Assembly (NCBI RefSeq): GCF_001693815.1
Contig: NZ_MBQD01000004.1
Span: forward strand, 26,083 to 90,082
Reading direction: 5' to 3'
Length of the DNA: 64,000 bases
From: Tessaracoccus lapidicaptus
GTDB taxonomy: Bacteria; Actinomycetota; Actinomycetes; Propionibacteriales; Propionibacteriaceae
Part shown: positions 1 to 8,307 of the stretch, piece after piece
Layout: each line of letters opens with the position of its first letter
Numbering within the stretch: position 1 is the stretch's first letter
The notes under the pieces: generated by a model
What the model was told of the DNA's origin: nothing
The model's database searches: none
The model's input: the letters and a program-made list of their open reading frames with translations, nothing else
Translations under genes and position numbers: made by a program

Positions 1-33
1 CCATCCATCCCAGTCTGACGAGGTTTCTTCCTG

Positions 34-1422
34 ATGCACCCCACCCCCCACTACCGCCCGGCGCTGCACTTCACCCCGCGGTCGACCTGGATGAACGATC
101 CCAACGGCCTGATCCTGCACAAGGGCCGGTACCACCTGTTCTTCCAGAACAACCCCGCGGGACGCACCTGGGGCAACATCGGTTGGGGCCACGCGGTGTC
201 GTCGAACCTCCTCGACTGGGAGGAACTACCGATGGCCATCCCCGCCACCGAGCAGGAGATGGCCTTCTCGGGGTCCGTCGTCTGGGACCGGGACAACACG
301 TCCGGCCTGGGCGACGGCCCCGACGGCCCGCTGGTGGCGCTGTTCACCAGCTCGTACACGGCCGCTCATCCCGAGCGCGCCGGGCTGCAGGCGCAGTCGC
401 TGGCGTTCAGCGTCGACGACGGGCTGACCTGGACGCGGTACCCCGGCAACCCCGTGCTCGACCGCGGGTCGCGGGACTTCCGTGACCCCAAGGTGTCGTG
501 GCACGAGCCCACTCGTCGGTGGGTGATGGTGGCGGTAGAGGCGGCGGACCGGCAGGTCCTCATCTTCTCCTCCCCTGACCTGATCGACTGGACCCACGAG
601 AGCAGCGTCGGGCCGCTCGGCGAGGAGGGGCTCCTGTGGGAGTGCCCCGATCTCATCGAGGTGCCGCTCGAGGGCGCCGGGGTGTCGCGGTGGGTGCTGC
701 TGCTGAGTACCAACCCGGGCGGCTTCGCGGGCGGCTCCGGCATGCACTATCTCGTGGGGGACTTCGACGGCGCGACGTTCACCCCGGACGGGGGCCTGCG
801 CTGCTTCGACCACGGGGCAGACATGTACGCGGCGGTGTCGTTCCAGGGCACCGACCAACCCACCGTCATGGGGTGGATGAGCAACTGGGCCTACGCCAAC
901 GCGACGCCGACCTATCCGTGGCAGTCGGCCATGACGCTGGCCCGGACGCTCACGCTCGCTCCGGGCGTCCGGGGGCCGGTGCTGCGGCACACGCCGGTGC
1001 TGCCGGCCGTTGCGCCGGAGGGGGTCCATCTGGCGGACTTCGAGCTGCTCCCCGGCGAGCAGGTGGTCGTCGAGACCGGTGACGGCGAGGAGCTGAGCCG
1101 CTTCATGCTGCAGCGCCTCCCGGACGGCGACCTCGTCGTGGACCGCAGCGGCGCAGACCCGCACGGCGTCCACGGCGGGATCCACGTCACGCCGCCCATC
1201 GCCCTGCCCGGCGGGCCGGTGACGGGGTTCCTCGTGGAGGATCACGGTCTGATCGAGGTGTTTCTCGACGGCGGGCGCGTCGCGGTGACGACCCAGACGT
1301 TCCCCCACGTCGGTCCGGTGCGCGTGGTCGGTCCGACTCGGCCCGGCGCGGGCGGTCGTGCGGGGGATGCGGCGGTCGCGGCCGTCGCGGCGGCGGATAC
1401 TGGCGCGGTCGCCGTCGGCTAG
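34..1422 (+). CDS. GH32 beta-fructosidase (levanase/invertase type)
   Basis: This 462-residue protein hydrolyses terminal beta-fructosides such as sucrose, inulin or levan. All three GH32 hallmarks are visible: WMNDPNG with the nucleophile Asp22, FRDPK with transition-state Asp151, and WECPD with acid/base Glu203. They fall in a five-bladed propeller domain (about 1-320), followed by a beta-sandwich that ends in an alanine/glycine-rich tail. There is no signal peptide, so the enzyme is probably cytoplasmic and acts on imported sucrose or short fructans. GACGAGG lies about ten bases before the ATG. The gene may be the last one of an operon that begins left of the window. Family assignment is firm; the exact substrate cannot be read from sequence. 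Confidence 0.93.
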   Translation: MHPTPHYRPALHFTPRSTWMNDPNGLILHKGRYHLFFQNNPAGRTWGNIGWGHAVSSNLLDWEELPMAIPATEQEMAFSGSVVWDRDNTSGLGDGPDGPLVALFTSSYTAAHPERAGLQAQSLAFSVDDGLTWTRYPGNPVLDRGSRDFRDPKVSWHEPTRRWVMVAVEAADRQVLIFSSPDLIDWTHESSVGPLGEEGLLWECPDLIEVPLEGAGVSRWVLLLSTNPGGFAGGSGMHYLVGDFDGATFTPDGGLRCFDHGADMYAAVSFQGTDQPTVMGWMSNWAYANATPTYPWQSAMTLARTLTLAPGVRGPVLRHTPVLPAVAPEGVHLADFELLPGEQVVVETGDGEELSRFMLQRLPDGDLVVDRSGADPHGVHGGIHVTPPIALPGGPVTGFLVEDHGLIEVFLDGGRVAVTTQTFPHVGPVRVVGPTRPGAGGRAGDAAVAAVAAADTGAVAVG

Positions 1423-1427
1423 GACGG

Positions 1428-1630
1428 TTGAGCCTGACACGCGGTCTGTCGGCCCTCGATGAGCCTGACACGCGGTCCGGTGGCCCTCGACGAGCCTGAG
1501 CCGAGGCTCGACGACGGAAATGCGGGATGTCAACGCTGCCAGCGGGGCGAGACCAGGATCAGGCTCAACGCCATTCACCGGACCGCGTGTCAGGCTCAAC
1601 CCCACCCACCGGACCGCGAGTCAGGCTCAA
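1428..1630. repeat. Intergenic cluster of inverted repeats (GAGCCTGACACGCGGTC family)
   Basis: The unit TTGAGCCTGACACGCGGTC appears at 1428-1446 and again, minus the first base or two, at about 1460-1477. A short partial GAGCCTGAG is at 1492-1500. The reverse complement appears at about 1579-1599 and, with one change, at 1609-1630. Forward copies on the left and inverted copies on the right can fold into a long hairpin. The cluster fills the space between the GH32 gene and the cysteine hydrolase gene. It looks like a REP-like or MITE-like palindromic element rather than coding sequence. Confidence 0.8.
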
Positions 1631-1669
1631 CTCCGCGCGGACCGCGCGGCCGGCAGCCACAATGGCGTC

Positions 1670-2263
1670 ATGAGCCCCTCCCCGGAGTCCTTCGGCCACC
1701 TCCCCGGCGAGCTCGCACTCGTCGTCGTCGACGTGCAGAACAGCTACTTCGAGCTGCCAGGGCTGACGGAACAGAAGGACGCCCTCCTGCCGAAGGTCCT
1801 CGACCTCATCCACGCCGCCCACGACGCCGGGCGCCCCGTCATCCTCGTTCGCACCCAACACGAGCGCGACCGCTCCACCTGGACGCTCAACATGCTCGAG
1901 GACCACCAGGGCTTCGCCTTCCCGGGCACGGCCGAGGCCCAGTTCGTCGACGGCGTGGCCGACGTCCCCCACGTGGAGATCGTCAAGACCCGCGACAGCG
2001 CATTCCACGGCACCGACCTGCGCGGCCAGCTCGAGCTGCTGGGCGTCACCCGGCTGCTGCTCTGCGGCGTCTCCACGCACAGCTGCATCGCCCAGACCGC
2101 GACCGACGCGTTCGCCTACAACCTGTACGTCGCCGTCGCCGTCGACGCCGTCACATCCGAGAACGCGGATCTGGCCCGGGCGCTGCTGGAGTTCCTCAGG
2201 ACGGAGATGCGACAGCCGACCCTCGCCCAGGCCGACTGCCTGGCTCTGCTCTCGGGGAGGTAG
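1670..2263 (+). CDS. Isochorismatase-like cysteine hydrolase
   Basis: A 197-residue member of the isochorismatase/nicotinamidase superfamily, which hydrolyses amides or related small molecules. The triad is visible: Asp21 in LVVVDVQNSYF, Lys106 in EIVKTRDSAF and Cys139 in STHSCIAQTATDAF; the cis-peptide region GVSTHS precedes the cysteine. The reading frame stays open upstream through the inverted-repeat cluster, but the ATG at 1670 is the sensible start because domain homology begins there and the upstream part is repeat DNA. The gene stands alone. The true substrate (nicotinamide, a carbamoyl compound or another) is not determinable. Confidence 0.88.
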   Translation: MSPSPESFGHLPGELALVVVDVQNSYFELPGLTEQKDALLPKVLDLIHAAHDAGRPVILVRTQHERDRSTWTLNMLEDHQGFAFPGTAEAQFVDGVADVPHVEIVKTRDSAFHGTDLRGQLELLGVTRLLLCGVSTHSCIAQTATDAFAYNLYVAVAVDAVTSENADLARALLEFLRTEMRQPTLAQADCLALLSGR

Positions 2264-2347
2264 CCCCGCCGCGGCGCGCGCCCGGCATACGATGGACATG
2301 ACCGCGACAACCCGGCCCCCGCCGGGACCCGCTGGGAGGTGGAGCGC

Positions 2348-2842
2348 ATGATCCCCGTCCGCATCGCCGGGTTGGCCCTCGATGCCAGACAACAGCCGGT
2401 AGTGATCCTCAAGCCCCTCGACGAGGACCTCGGCCACGGCCGCATCCTGCCGATCTGGATCGGCGGCCTGGAGGCGGCCGCGATCCTCAAGGGCGCCGAC
2501 GACACGCCGCCGCCCCGCCCCCTCACCCTGGACCTGATGCGCTCCATGCTCGAGGCGCTCGACGCCGAGGTCGAGCGGATCGCCGTCACCCGCATCGACG
2601 ACGGCACGTTCTACGCCGAGATCACCCTCAACACGCCGCTCGGCGACCGCGTGCTGGACGCCCGGCCCTCCGACGCCATCGGCCTGTCGCTCCGGACCGG
2701 ATCCGTCATCTGGGTCGCGGAGGACGTCCTCGACCAGGCCGGGATCGCGGACGAGCGCGAGGAGCAGGTCGACGAGGAGGAGGAGGTCAAGGCGTTCAGC
2801 GAGTTCCTCGAGCACGTCGACCCCGAGGACTTCCAGGGGTGA
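2348..2842 (+). CDS. Bifunctional nuclease family protein (DUF151)
   Basis: A 164-residue protein of the bifunctional nuclease (BFN/DUF151) family, typical of actinobacteria and thermophiles and related to plant proteins reported to have DNase and RNase activity. Family features are LPIWIGGLEAAAI near the N-terminus, an ALDAEVERIAVTRIDDGTFYA segment, and ARPSDAIGLSLR. An acidic stretch (REEQVDEEEEVKAFSEFL) precedes the end. GGGAGG at 2334-2339 is eight bases before the ATG at 2348; an in-frame GTG at 2339 overlaps that site and is less likely. The 3' end overlaps the convergent ion-channel gene by 47 bases. Confidence 0.85.
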   Translation: MIPVRIAGLALDARQQPVVILKPLDEDLGHGRILPIWIGGLEAAAILKGADDTPPPRPLTLDLMRSMLEALDAEVERIAVTRIDDGTFYAEITLNTPLGDRVLDARPSDAIGLSLRTGSVIWVAEDVLDQAGIADEREEQVDEEEEVKAFSEFLEHVDPEDFQG

Positions 2843-3707
2843 CTCCCCGATAGTGCTCCCGGTGGTAGGCGTCGATGGTCTCGTCCACGTCGCCCTCGAG
2901 GGAGAGGAACTGCCGCGCCAGGGTCGTCGCCAGATCCTCGAGCGCCAACCCGAGGTGGATGCCCGCATCGCGTACGGTCGCGTCGGCCGAGGCCTGGGCC
3001 GCGTCGCGCAGCGCGACGGCGTGGACCAGTTGCTTGGCCAGCGACGTGTCGGGGTCGGCCTCCTGGAAGTAGAACTGCTCGGAGTGCTGCGTGAAGTCGC
3101 TGCGAACCTCCAGCAGCTGCCTGGCGAGGGCGCGCAGGGTGAGGGTGGCCGCGACCGGGTCCCAGGTGCTGAGCCGCCCCGCGACGCCCGCGTCACCCAA
3201 CGCCCGCAACTCGGCGGCCAGTGACCGCCGACGCGCGAGCGGGGGCCACACCTGCGAGAACCAGGCCAGCGCCGCGGTGAGCAGCGCGAAGCCGGCCACG
3301 GCCTCCAGCGCGGGGGCAAAGCGGAGCCACGGACCGGTGCCGACCACGTCACCGAAGCCCAGCGTCGCGATCGTCACGAGGGACAGGTAGTAGGCCTCGG
3401 CGAAGTCGTTGTACGCGGTGTGGTCGATGTTGGGCGCGTAGGCGAAGCCCTCCGGCACGTAGGGGTAGTACACGAGCGCCCACCCCAGGACCTGGAGGAA
3501 CAACCACATGAGGATGACCGCCATCATCGCGACCGCCCCGCTCGCGGACCGCATCCGGTGTCCCGAGAGTTTCGACAGCCACCAGACGGCCCGCATGACG
3601 GCAGTGCTGAGCCAGCCGTTACCGCTCGGATACAGCAGGGTCTGGAACATGTCGAGCAGCCCGGTCACCACGATGGCCAGGCCGAGCACCGCGATCACCA
3701 GCTCCAC
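2796..3707 (-). CDS. Two-pore-domain-like potassium channel protein
   Basis: A 303-residue membrane protein. It has an N-terminal membrane segment (about 1-25), a second (about 58-82), a pore loop with the selectivity-filter sequence TLGFGD at residues 115-120, and a last membrane helix (about 128-152). The filter is a TVGYGD variant, so this is an Ion_trans_2-type channel. The soluble C-terminal half (about 155-300) is helical and has no recognisable RCK or cyclic-nucleotide domain. The start is a GTG with GGAGG eight bases upstream. The 3' end overlaps the convergent DUF151 gene. K+ selectivity is inferred from the filter only. Confidence 0.8.
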   Translation of the reverse strand: MELVIAVLGLAIVVTGLLDMFQTLLYPSGNGWLSTAVMRAVWWLSKLSGHRMRSASGAVAMMAVILMWLFLQVLGWALVYYPYVPEGFAYAPNIDHTAYNDFAEAYYLSLVTIATLGFGDVVGTGPWLRFAPALEAVAGFALLTAALAWFSQVWPPLARRRSLAAELRALGDAGVAGRLSTWDPVAATLTLRALARQLLEVRSDFTQHSEQFYFQEADPDTSLAKQLVHAVALRDAAQASADATVRDAGIHLGLALEDLATTLARQFLSLEGDVDETIDAYHREHYRGVTPGSPRGRRARGTR

Positions 3708-3790
3708 GTCGCCACCTCCGTTGATCGAAGCCTAGGACGTCGCTCCGGCGCCTGGGGCGATCCGGCGCTGGCGCGCCAGGGGTCGACGCG

Positions 3791-4804
3791 TCAGGCGCTG
3801 TCGCGCACCACGAGTGTCGTGGGTAGCGTCACGTGCCGGGGTACCTCGCCGCTGGTCAGCTCGCACAGCAGGGTCACCATCTGCTCGCTGAGGTCCGCCC
3901 AGGGCTGGCGCATCGTGGTGAGTTGCGGGTCCAGTTCCTCGGCGAGACCGGAATCGTCGAACCCGGCGACGGCGACGTCATCGGGCACCCGCAGCCCCGC
4001 CTGGCGCAGCGCGCGGATGGCCCCCGCGGCCATGGCGTCCGAAGCGGCGAACACCGCGTCGACCGGCTTCCCACGCGCCAGGATCCGCGACATCCCCGCG
4101 ACGCCCGAGCGCAGGCCCCAGTCGCCGATCTCGACGAGGTCGGGATCGAAGTCCGGACCCATCTCCTCGCGGAATCCCTGGAGCCGGAAGAGTCCGCCCG
4201 ACGTGTCCTGGGGGCCGGCGAGCAGCGCGATCCGACGGTGGCCACGGGACCGGAGGTATCGCACCATCTCCTTGGCCGAGCCCGCCTCGTCGACGGCGAC
4301 CCATGCGGCGTCGGCCTCCCGCCCGAGCGGCACGCCGCAGACCACGGTCGGCACCCCGGCGGCGGTCAGGGACTCGATGAGCCGGTCCGACTGGTGTGAC
4401 GAGATCAGCATGACCCCGTCGACGTGTCCCGAGGCGAGGTAGCGGCGCGCGCTGTCGCGCTCCGGCTCGGACCCGGCCACGAGCAGGACGAGGGTCATCG
4501 AGCGCCTGGCGAGCGCCTGCGTCGCCCCGCGCAGCAGGTTGGAGAAGGTGGGGTCCGAGAACAACAGAGCCGTGTCCTCGGCCAACAGGAACGCGAATGA
4601 GTTGGCCTTGCCGGTGACCAGGCTCCGCGCCGAGTGGTTGGCGGTGTACCCGGTGCTGCGGACGGCCTCCTCGACGGCCGCGCGCGCCTTCTCCGACACC
4701 CAGTGGCCCCCGTTGAGCACCCGTGACACGGTCGCGCTCGACACGCCGGCGGCGACGGCGACGTCGCTGATCGTCGGCCGCGGTCGGGGCGTCACGGTCT
4801 CCAT
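3791..4804 (-). CDS. ganR: LacI-family repressor of the galactan locus
   Basis: A 337-residue LacI/GalR regulator. The N-terminal helix-turn-helix and hinge helix are clear (VAVAAGVSSATVSRVLNG at about 16-33), followed by a periplasmic-binding-protein-like sensor domain with the usual VDGVMLIS and AVFAASDAMAAGAIRAL motifs. The gene is transcribed away from the beta-galactosidase gene at 4970. Two near-identical palindromes, CTGTAAGCGMTTACAG, lie in the gap and are the likely operators. By position it should repress the galactan operon and probably itself, and release DNA on binding galactose or galacto-oligosaccharides. The symbol follows the Bacillus subtilis gan locus by analogy; ligand and target are inference. 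Confidence 0.9.
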   Translation of the reverse strand: METVTPRPRPTISDVAVAAGVSSATVSRVLNGGHWVSEKARAAVEEAVRSTGYTANHSARSLVTGKANSFAFLLAEDTALLFSDPTFSNLLRGATQALARRSMTLVLLVAGSEPERDSARRYLASGHVDGVMLISSHQSDRLIESLTAAGVPTVVCGVPLGREADAAWVAVDEAGSAKEMVRYLRSRGHRRIALLAGPQDTSGGLFRLQGFREEMGPDFDPDLVEIGDWGLRSGVAGMSRILARGKPVDAVFAASDAMAAGAIRALRQAGLRVPDDVAVAGFDDSGLAEELDPQLTTMRQPWADLSEQMVTLLCELTSGEVPRHVTLPTTLVVRDSA

Positions 4805-4848
4805 GGGACGAACTGTAGCGCCGTCACGCCGGGCGATCGGCGGGGAAC

Positions 4849-4932
4849 CTGTAAGCGATTACAGTTTGATAACGATTCGTTATGGAGGGTTGCGTCGCGA
4901 CGCCGCCGCTCCCAGACTGTAAGCGCTTACAG
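4849..4932. promoter_or_regulatory. LacI-type operators between ganR and ganA
   Basis: CTGTAAGCGATTACAG at 4849-4864 has one mismatched base pair. CTGTAAGCGCTTACAG at 4917-4932 is a perfect 16-bp palindrome. The even length with a central CG is typical of LacI-family operators. Between them, at 4869-4883, lies a different perfect palindrome, ATAACGA-T-TCGTTAT. The two CTGTAAGCG sites are 68 bp apart centre to centre, far enough for DNA looping. I could not place convincing -35 and -10 boxes. Confidence 0.8.
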
Positions 4933-4969
4933 GTCGGGACAACCCGACGACGGATCGAGATGCGACGAG

Positions 4970-7006
4970 GTGTCAGCCCTAGTGACAACCCCCTGGCCAG
5001 CCATCGACGGCATCGCCTACGGCGGCGACTACAACCCCGACCAGTGGCCGCGCGCCGTGTGGGATGAGGACGTCGCCCTGATGCGCCGCGCGGGCGTGAA
5101 CCTGGTGAGTGTCGGCATCTTCTCGTGGGGAAAGCTCGAGCCCTCCCCCGGCCGGTTCGACTTCGCCTGGCTCGACGAGATCCTCGACCTCCTGCACGGC
5201 AACGGCATCGCCGTCGACCTCGGCACGCCCACCGCCGCTCCGCCGGCCTGGTTCTTCGCGGACCACCCGGACTCCCGCGTCATCACCCGCGACGGCACGG
5301 TCATGGGCTTCGGGTCCCGCGGCATGGTGTCACACTCCTCGCCCGCCTATCGCGACGCCATCGTCCGCGTGGCCGGGGCGCTGGCCGAGCGCTACGCCGA
5401 CCACCCCGCCGTCGTGCTCTGGCACATCCACAACGAGTACGGCACCCCGGTGAGCGAGGACTACTCGCGCCACTCCGTCACCGCGTGGCGCTCCTGGCTC
5501 CGCGCCCGCTACGGCACCCTCGACCAGCTCAACGAGCTGTGGGGCACCGCAGTGTGGGGGCAGACGTACCACTCCTGGGAGCACATCGGCGCCCCCGCCG
5601 CCGCCCCGTCGGTCGTCAACCCCACGATGCGGCTCGACTGGGCGAGGTTCACGGACCACCAGCTACGCGAGTGCTTCTCGCTGGAGCGCGACGCGATCCG
5701 CCGCCACGCCACCCAGCCGGTCACCACCAACTTCATGGCCAACCAGCACTGGGGCACCGACCTGTGGGAGTGGGCGAAGCTCGTCGACGTCGTGGCGGAC
5801 GACCACTACCTCACCGCGGCCGACCGGGAGGCCCACATCGGGCTGGCCATCGCCGCGGACCTCAGCCGCTCCGTCGCAGGCGGCAAGCCCTGGATGCTGA
5901 TGGAGCACTCCACGTCCGCGGTGAACTGGCAGCCGCGTAACGTCGCGAAGCGCCCCGGCGAGATGGCGCGCAACTCGCTGACCCACGTCGCGCGCGGCGC
6001 CGACGCCGTCATGTTCTTCCAGTGGCGGGCCGCCCGCTACGGCCAGGAGAAGTTCCACTCGGCGATGCTCCCGCACGCCGGCGTCGACAGCCGCGTCTTC
6101 CGCGAGGTCGTGGATCTGGGCGCGACGCTCCAGCGCATCGACGCCGTCCGCGGGTCGCGCGTCGAGGCCGAGGTGGCGGTGCTGTGCGACTTCGAGTCCT
6201 TCTGGGCTCAGGACCTGGAATGGCGTCCCTCCGAGGACCTCGACTACCGCCAGCAACTGCGCGCCTACTACGAGCGGCTCTGGCGCGACAACGTGACCGT
6301 CGACTTCGCCCTCCCCTCGCACGACCTCAGCCGGTACCGCCTGGTCGTCATCCCGTCGCAGTACCTGCTGCGCGCCGACGACGCCGCGAACCTCACGCGC
6401 TATGTCGAGGCCGGGGGCACGCTGCTGGTGTCCTACTTCTCGGCCGTCGTCGACGAGTACGACGCCGTCCACCGTGGCGGGTTCTTGGCTCCCCTCGAAC
6501 CGGCGTTGGGCGTGTGGGTCGAGGAGTTCCTGCCGCTGCGCGAAGGCGACTCCATGACGGTGGTCACCGGCGACGGCGCATCGCTCGCCGCGGACATGTG
6601 GGCGGAGGACCTCGTCGTGACCGGGGCCGACGTCGTCGCCACGTACGAAGACGGACCCGCCGCCGGCAAGCCGGCCATCACCCGGCACCGGCACGGCGCC
6701 GGTCACGCCTGGTACGTCTCGACCCGACTGGACGCCGACGCCCTCCGCCAGGTGATGCGACGCGTCTACGACGACGCCGGCCTGGCACCGGCGGCCCTCC
6801 CCGACGGCGTCGAGGTCGTCGCCAGGCGCGGCGCCGGTGAGACGTTCACCGTCGCCGTCAACCACACCGACCAGGCCGTGGACCTCCCGTTCCCCGGCAC
6901 CGATCTGGTCACCGGCCACGACACCGGCGGATCCCTCCGCCTGGCCGGCGGCGCCGTCGCCGTCGTCCGTGCCGATGACCCCGACCGCTCCATCCCGGAG
7001 CACTGA
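4970..7006 (+). CDS. ganA: GH42 beta-galactosidase
   Basis: A 678-residue GH42 beta-galactosidase that releases galactose from galacto-oligosaccharides. It has the N-terminal YGGDYNPDQWP signature, the acid/base Glu156 in HIHNEYG and the nucleophile Glu312 in LMEHSTSAVNWQPRN, followed by a trimerisation/class-I-amidotransferase-like middle domain (about 400-600) and a small C-terminal beta domain. Length matches the family. No signal peptide, so it is cytoplasmic. The frame opens at GTG 4970 just behind GACGAGG; a second GTG at 4982 has better spacing from that site, so the start is uncertain by four codons. It is the first gene of the galactan operon. Confidence 0.93.
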   Translation: MSALVTTPWPAIDGIAYGGDYNPDQWPRAVWDEDVALMRRAGVNLVSVGIFSWGKLEPSPGRFDFAWLDEILDLLHGNGIAVDLGTPTAAPPAWFFADHPDSRVITRDGTVMGFGSRGMVSHSSPAYRDAIVRVAGALAERYADHPAVVLWHIHNEYGTPVSEDYSRHSVTAWRSWLRARYGTLDQLNELWGTAVWGQTYHSWEHIGAPAAAPSVVNPTMRLDWARFTDHQLRECFSLERDAIRRHATQPVTTNFMANQHWGTDLWEWAKLVDVVADDHYLTAADREAHIGLAIAADLSRSVAGGKPWMLMEHSTSAVNWQPRNVAKRPGEMARNSLTHVARGADAVMFFQWRAARYGQEKFHSAMLPHAGVDSRVFREVVDLGATLQRIDAVRGSRVEAEVAVLCDFESFWAQDLEWRPSEDLDYRQQLRAYYERLWRDNVTVDFALPSHDLSRYRLVVIPSQYLLRADDAANLTRYVEAGGTLLVSYFSAVVDEYDAVHRGGFLAPLEPALGVWVEEFLPLREGDSMTVVTGDGASLAADMWAEDLVVTGADVVATYEDGPAAGKPAITRHRHGAGHAWYVSTRLDADALRQVMRRVYDDAGLAPAALPDGVEVVARRGAGETFTVAVNHTDQAVDLPFPGTDLVTGHDTGGSLRLAGGAVAVVRADDPDRSIPEH

Positions 7007-7032
7007 CCACCCCACCCACCGAAAGGACCATC

Positions 7033-8307
7033 ATGCGCAAGCTCCTGCAGGCCTCGCTCGCCCTGGGCACGGCCGCACTCATCGCCGGCTGCAGCGGCGG
7101 CGGCACGTCCCCCGCCACCTCGGCCCCCGCCGCCAGCGAGGCCGCCACCAGCACCGCCACGTCGAGCAGCGCCGCCCCCGCCGGCGAGGGCGCCACGCTG
7201 ACCATCTGGACCGACGCCGAGCGCGAGGAAGCCATCAAGGGCCAGGCCGAGCGCTTCGAGGAGGCCACCGGCGCCGACGTCGAGGTCGTCCAGAAGAACT
7301 TCGAGGACCTCCGCAACGACTTCATCGCCCAGGTCCCGACCGGCGAGGGCCCCGACATCACCGTCGGCGCGCACGACTGGCTGGGCGCCCTCGTGACCGC
7401 GGGCGTCGTCGACACCGTCGACGTCGGCGACATGGCCGCCGAGTTCGAGCCCGTCGCGCTCGAGGCCATGACCTACGACGGCCAGCTCTACGCCCTGCCC
7501 TACTCCCTGGAGACCGTCGCGCTCATCCAGAACGTCGATCTCGTCGGCGACACCGCCCCCGCAACCTGGGACGAGATGATCCAGATGGGCGAGGCCTCGG
7601 GCGCCGAGCGTCCGTTCGTCATCAACACCGGCGGTGAGACCGGCGACGGCTACACCATGTATGGCTTCCAGACCTCGTTCGGCGCGCCCGTCTTCGTGCA
7701 GGACGAGAGCGGCTCCTACACCTCCGAGGTCGGCATGGGCGGCGAGAAGGGCCAGGCCTTCGCCCAGTGGCTGTACGACAACGGCATGAAGGGCAAGGGC
7801 TACCTCAGCACCACCGTCGACTACGACATCAACAATGAGCTCTTCGCCTCCGGCAAGGCCGCCTTCACCGTCCAGGGACCGTGGGCCATCCCGGCCTACG
7901 AGGGCGTCAACGTCAAGGTTAGCCCCATCCCCTCCGCCGGTGGCGAGCCCGCCGGGCCGTTCGTGGGCGTCCAGGGCTTCTACCTCAGCTCGCAGAGCGA
8001 GAACCCGCTGCTGGCGCAGGACTTCCTGGTCAACTACCTCGGCACCAAGGAAGGCCAGCAGTCCCTCTACGACGCCGACCCGCGCCTGCCCGCCCTCACC
8101 GCCATCGGCGAGGAGGTCAAGTCCGACCCGATCATCGCCGGCTTCCTGGAGTCGTCGAAGAACGGCGTCCCGATGCCGAACATCCCGGAGATGGGCGCCG
8201 TCTGGGACTTCTGGAACGCGGCCGAGGCCCAGATCATCGCCGGGGCTGAGCCGGTCGCCACCTGGGACACCATGATCACCAACCTGCAGGCCGAGCTCGA
8301 CAAGTGA
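7033..8307 (+). CDS. ganS: Galacto-oligosaccharide-binding lipoprotein (CUT1 ABC importer)
   Basis: A 424-residue extracellular solute-binding protein of the MalE type. The signal peptide ends in a lipobox (ALIAGC, Cys21) followed by a Ser/Thr/Ala linker, so the mature protein is anchored outside the membrane. The body shows LTIWTDAEREEAIKGQAERF, IAQVPTGEGPDI and TVQGPWAIPAYEG, typical of maltodextrin/galactan binders. GAAAGGA lies six bases before the ATG, 26 bases after ganA. It feeds the permeases encoded by the next two genes. Substrate specificity for beta-1,4-galacto-oligosaccharides is inferred from the flanking GH42 and GH53 genes. Confidence 0.92.
   Translation: MRKLLQASLALGTAALIAGCSGGGTSPATSAPAASEAATSTATSSSAAPAGEGATLTIWTDAEREEAIKGQAERFEEATGADVEVVQKNFEDLRNDFIAQVPTGEGPDITVGAHDWLGALVTAGVVDTVDVGDMAAEFEPVALEAMTYDGQLYALPYSLETVALIQNVDLVGDTAPATWDEMIQMGEASGAERPFVINTGGETGDGYTMYGFQTSFGAPVFVQDESGSYTSEVGMGGEKGQAFAQWLYDNGMKGKGYLSTTVDYDINNELFASGKAAFTVQGPWAIPAYEGVNVKVSPIPSAGGEPAGPFVGVQGFYLSSQSENPLLAQDFLVNYLGTKEGQQSLYDADPRLPALTAIGEEVKSDPIIAGFLESSKNGVPMPNIPEMGAVWDFWNAAEAQIIAGAEPVATWDTMITNLQAELDK

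Noticed and set aside
226..1605. Long open frame on the minus strand across the GH32 gene
   Set aside because: It is a shadow of GC-rich coding DNA: arginine-, proline- and histidine-rich with no recognisable motif, while the plus-strand frame has complete GH32 active sites.
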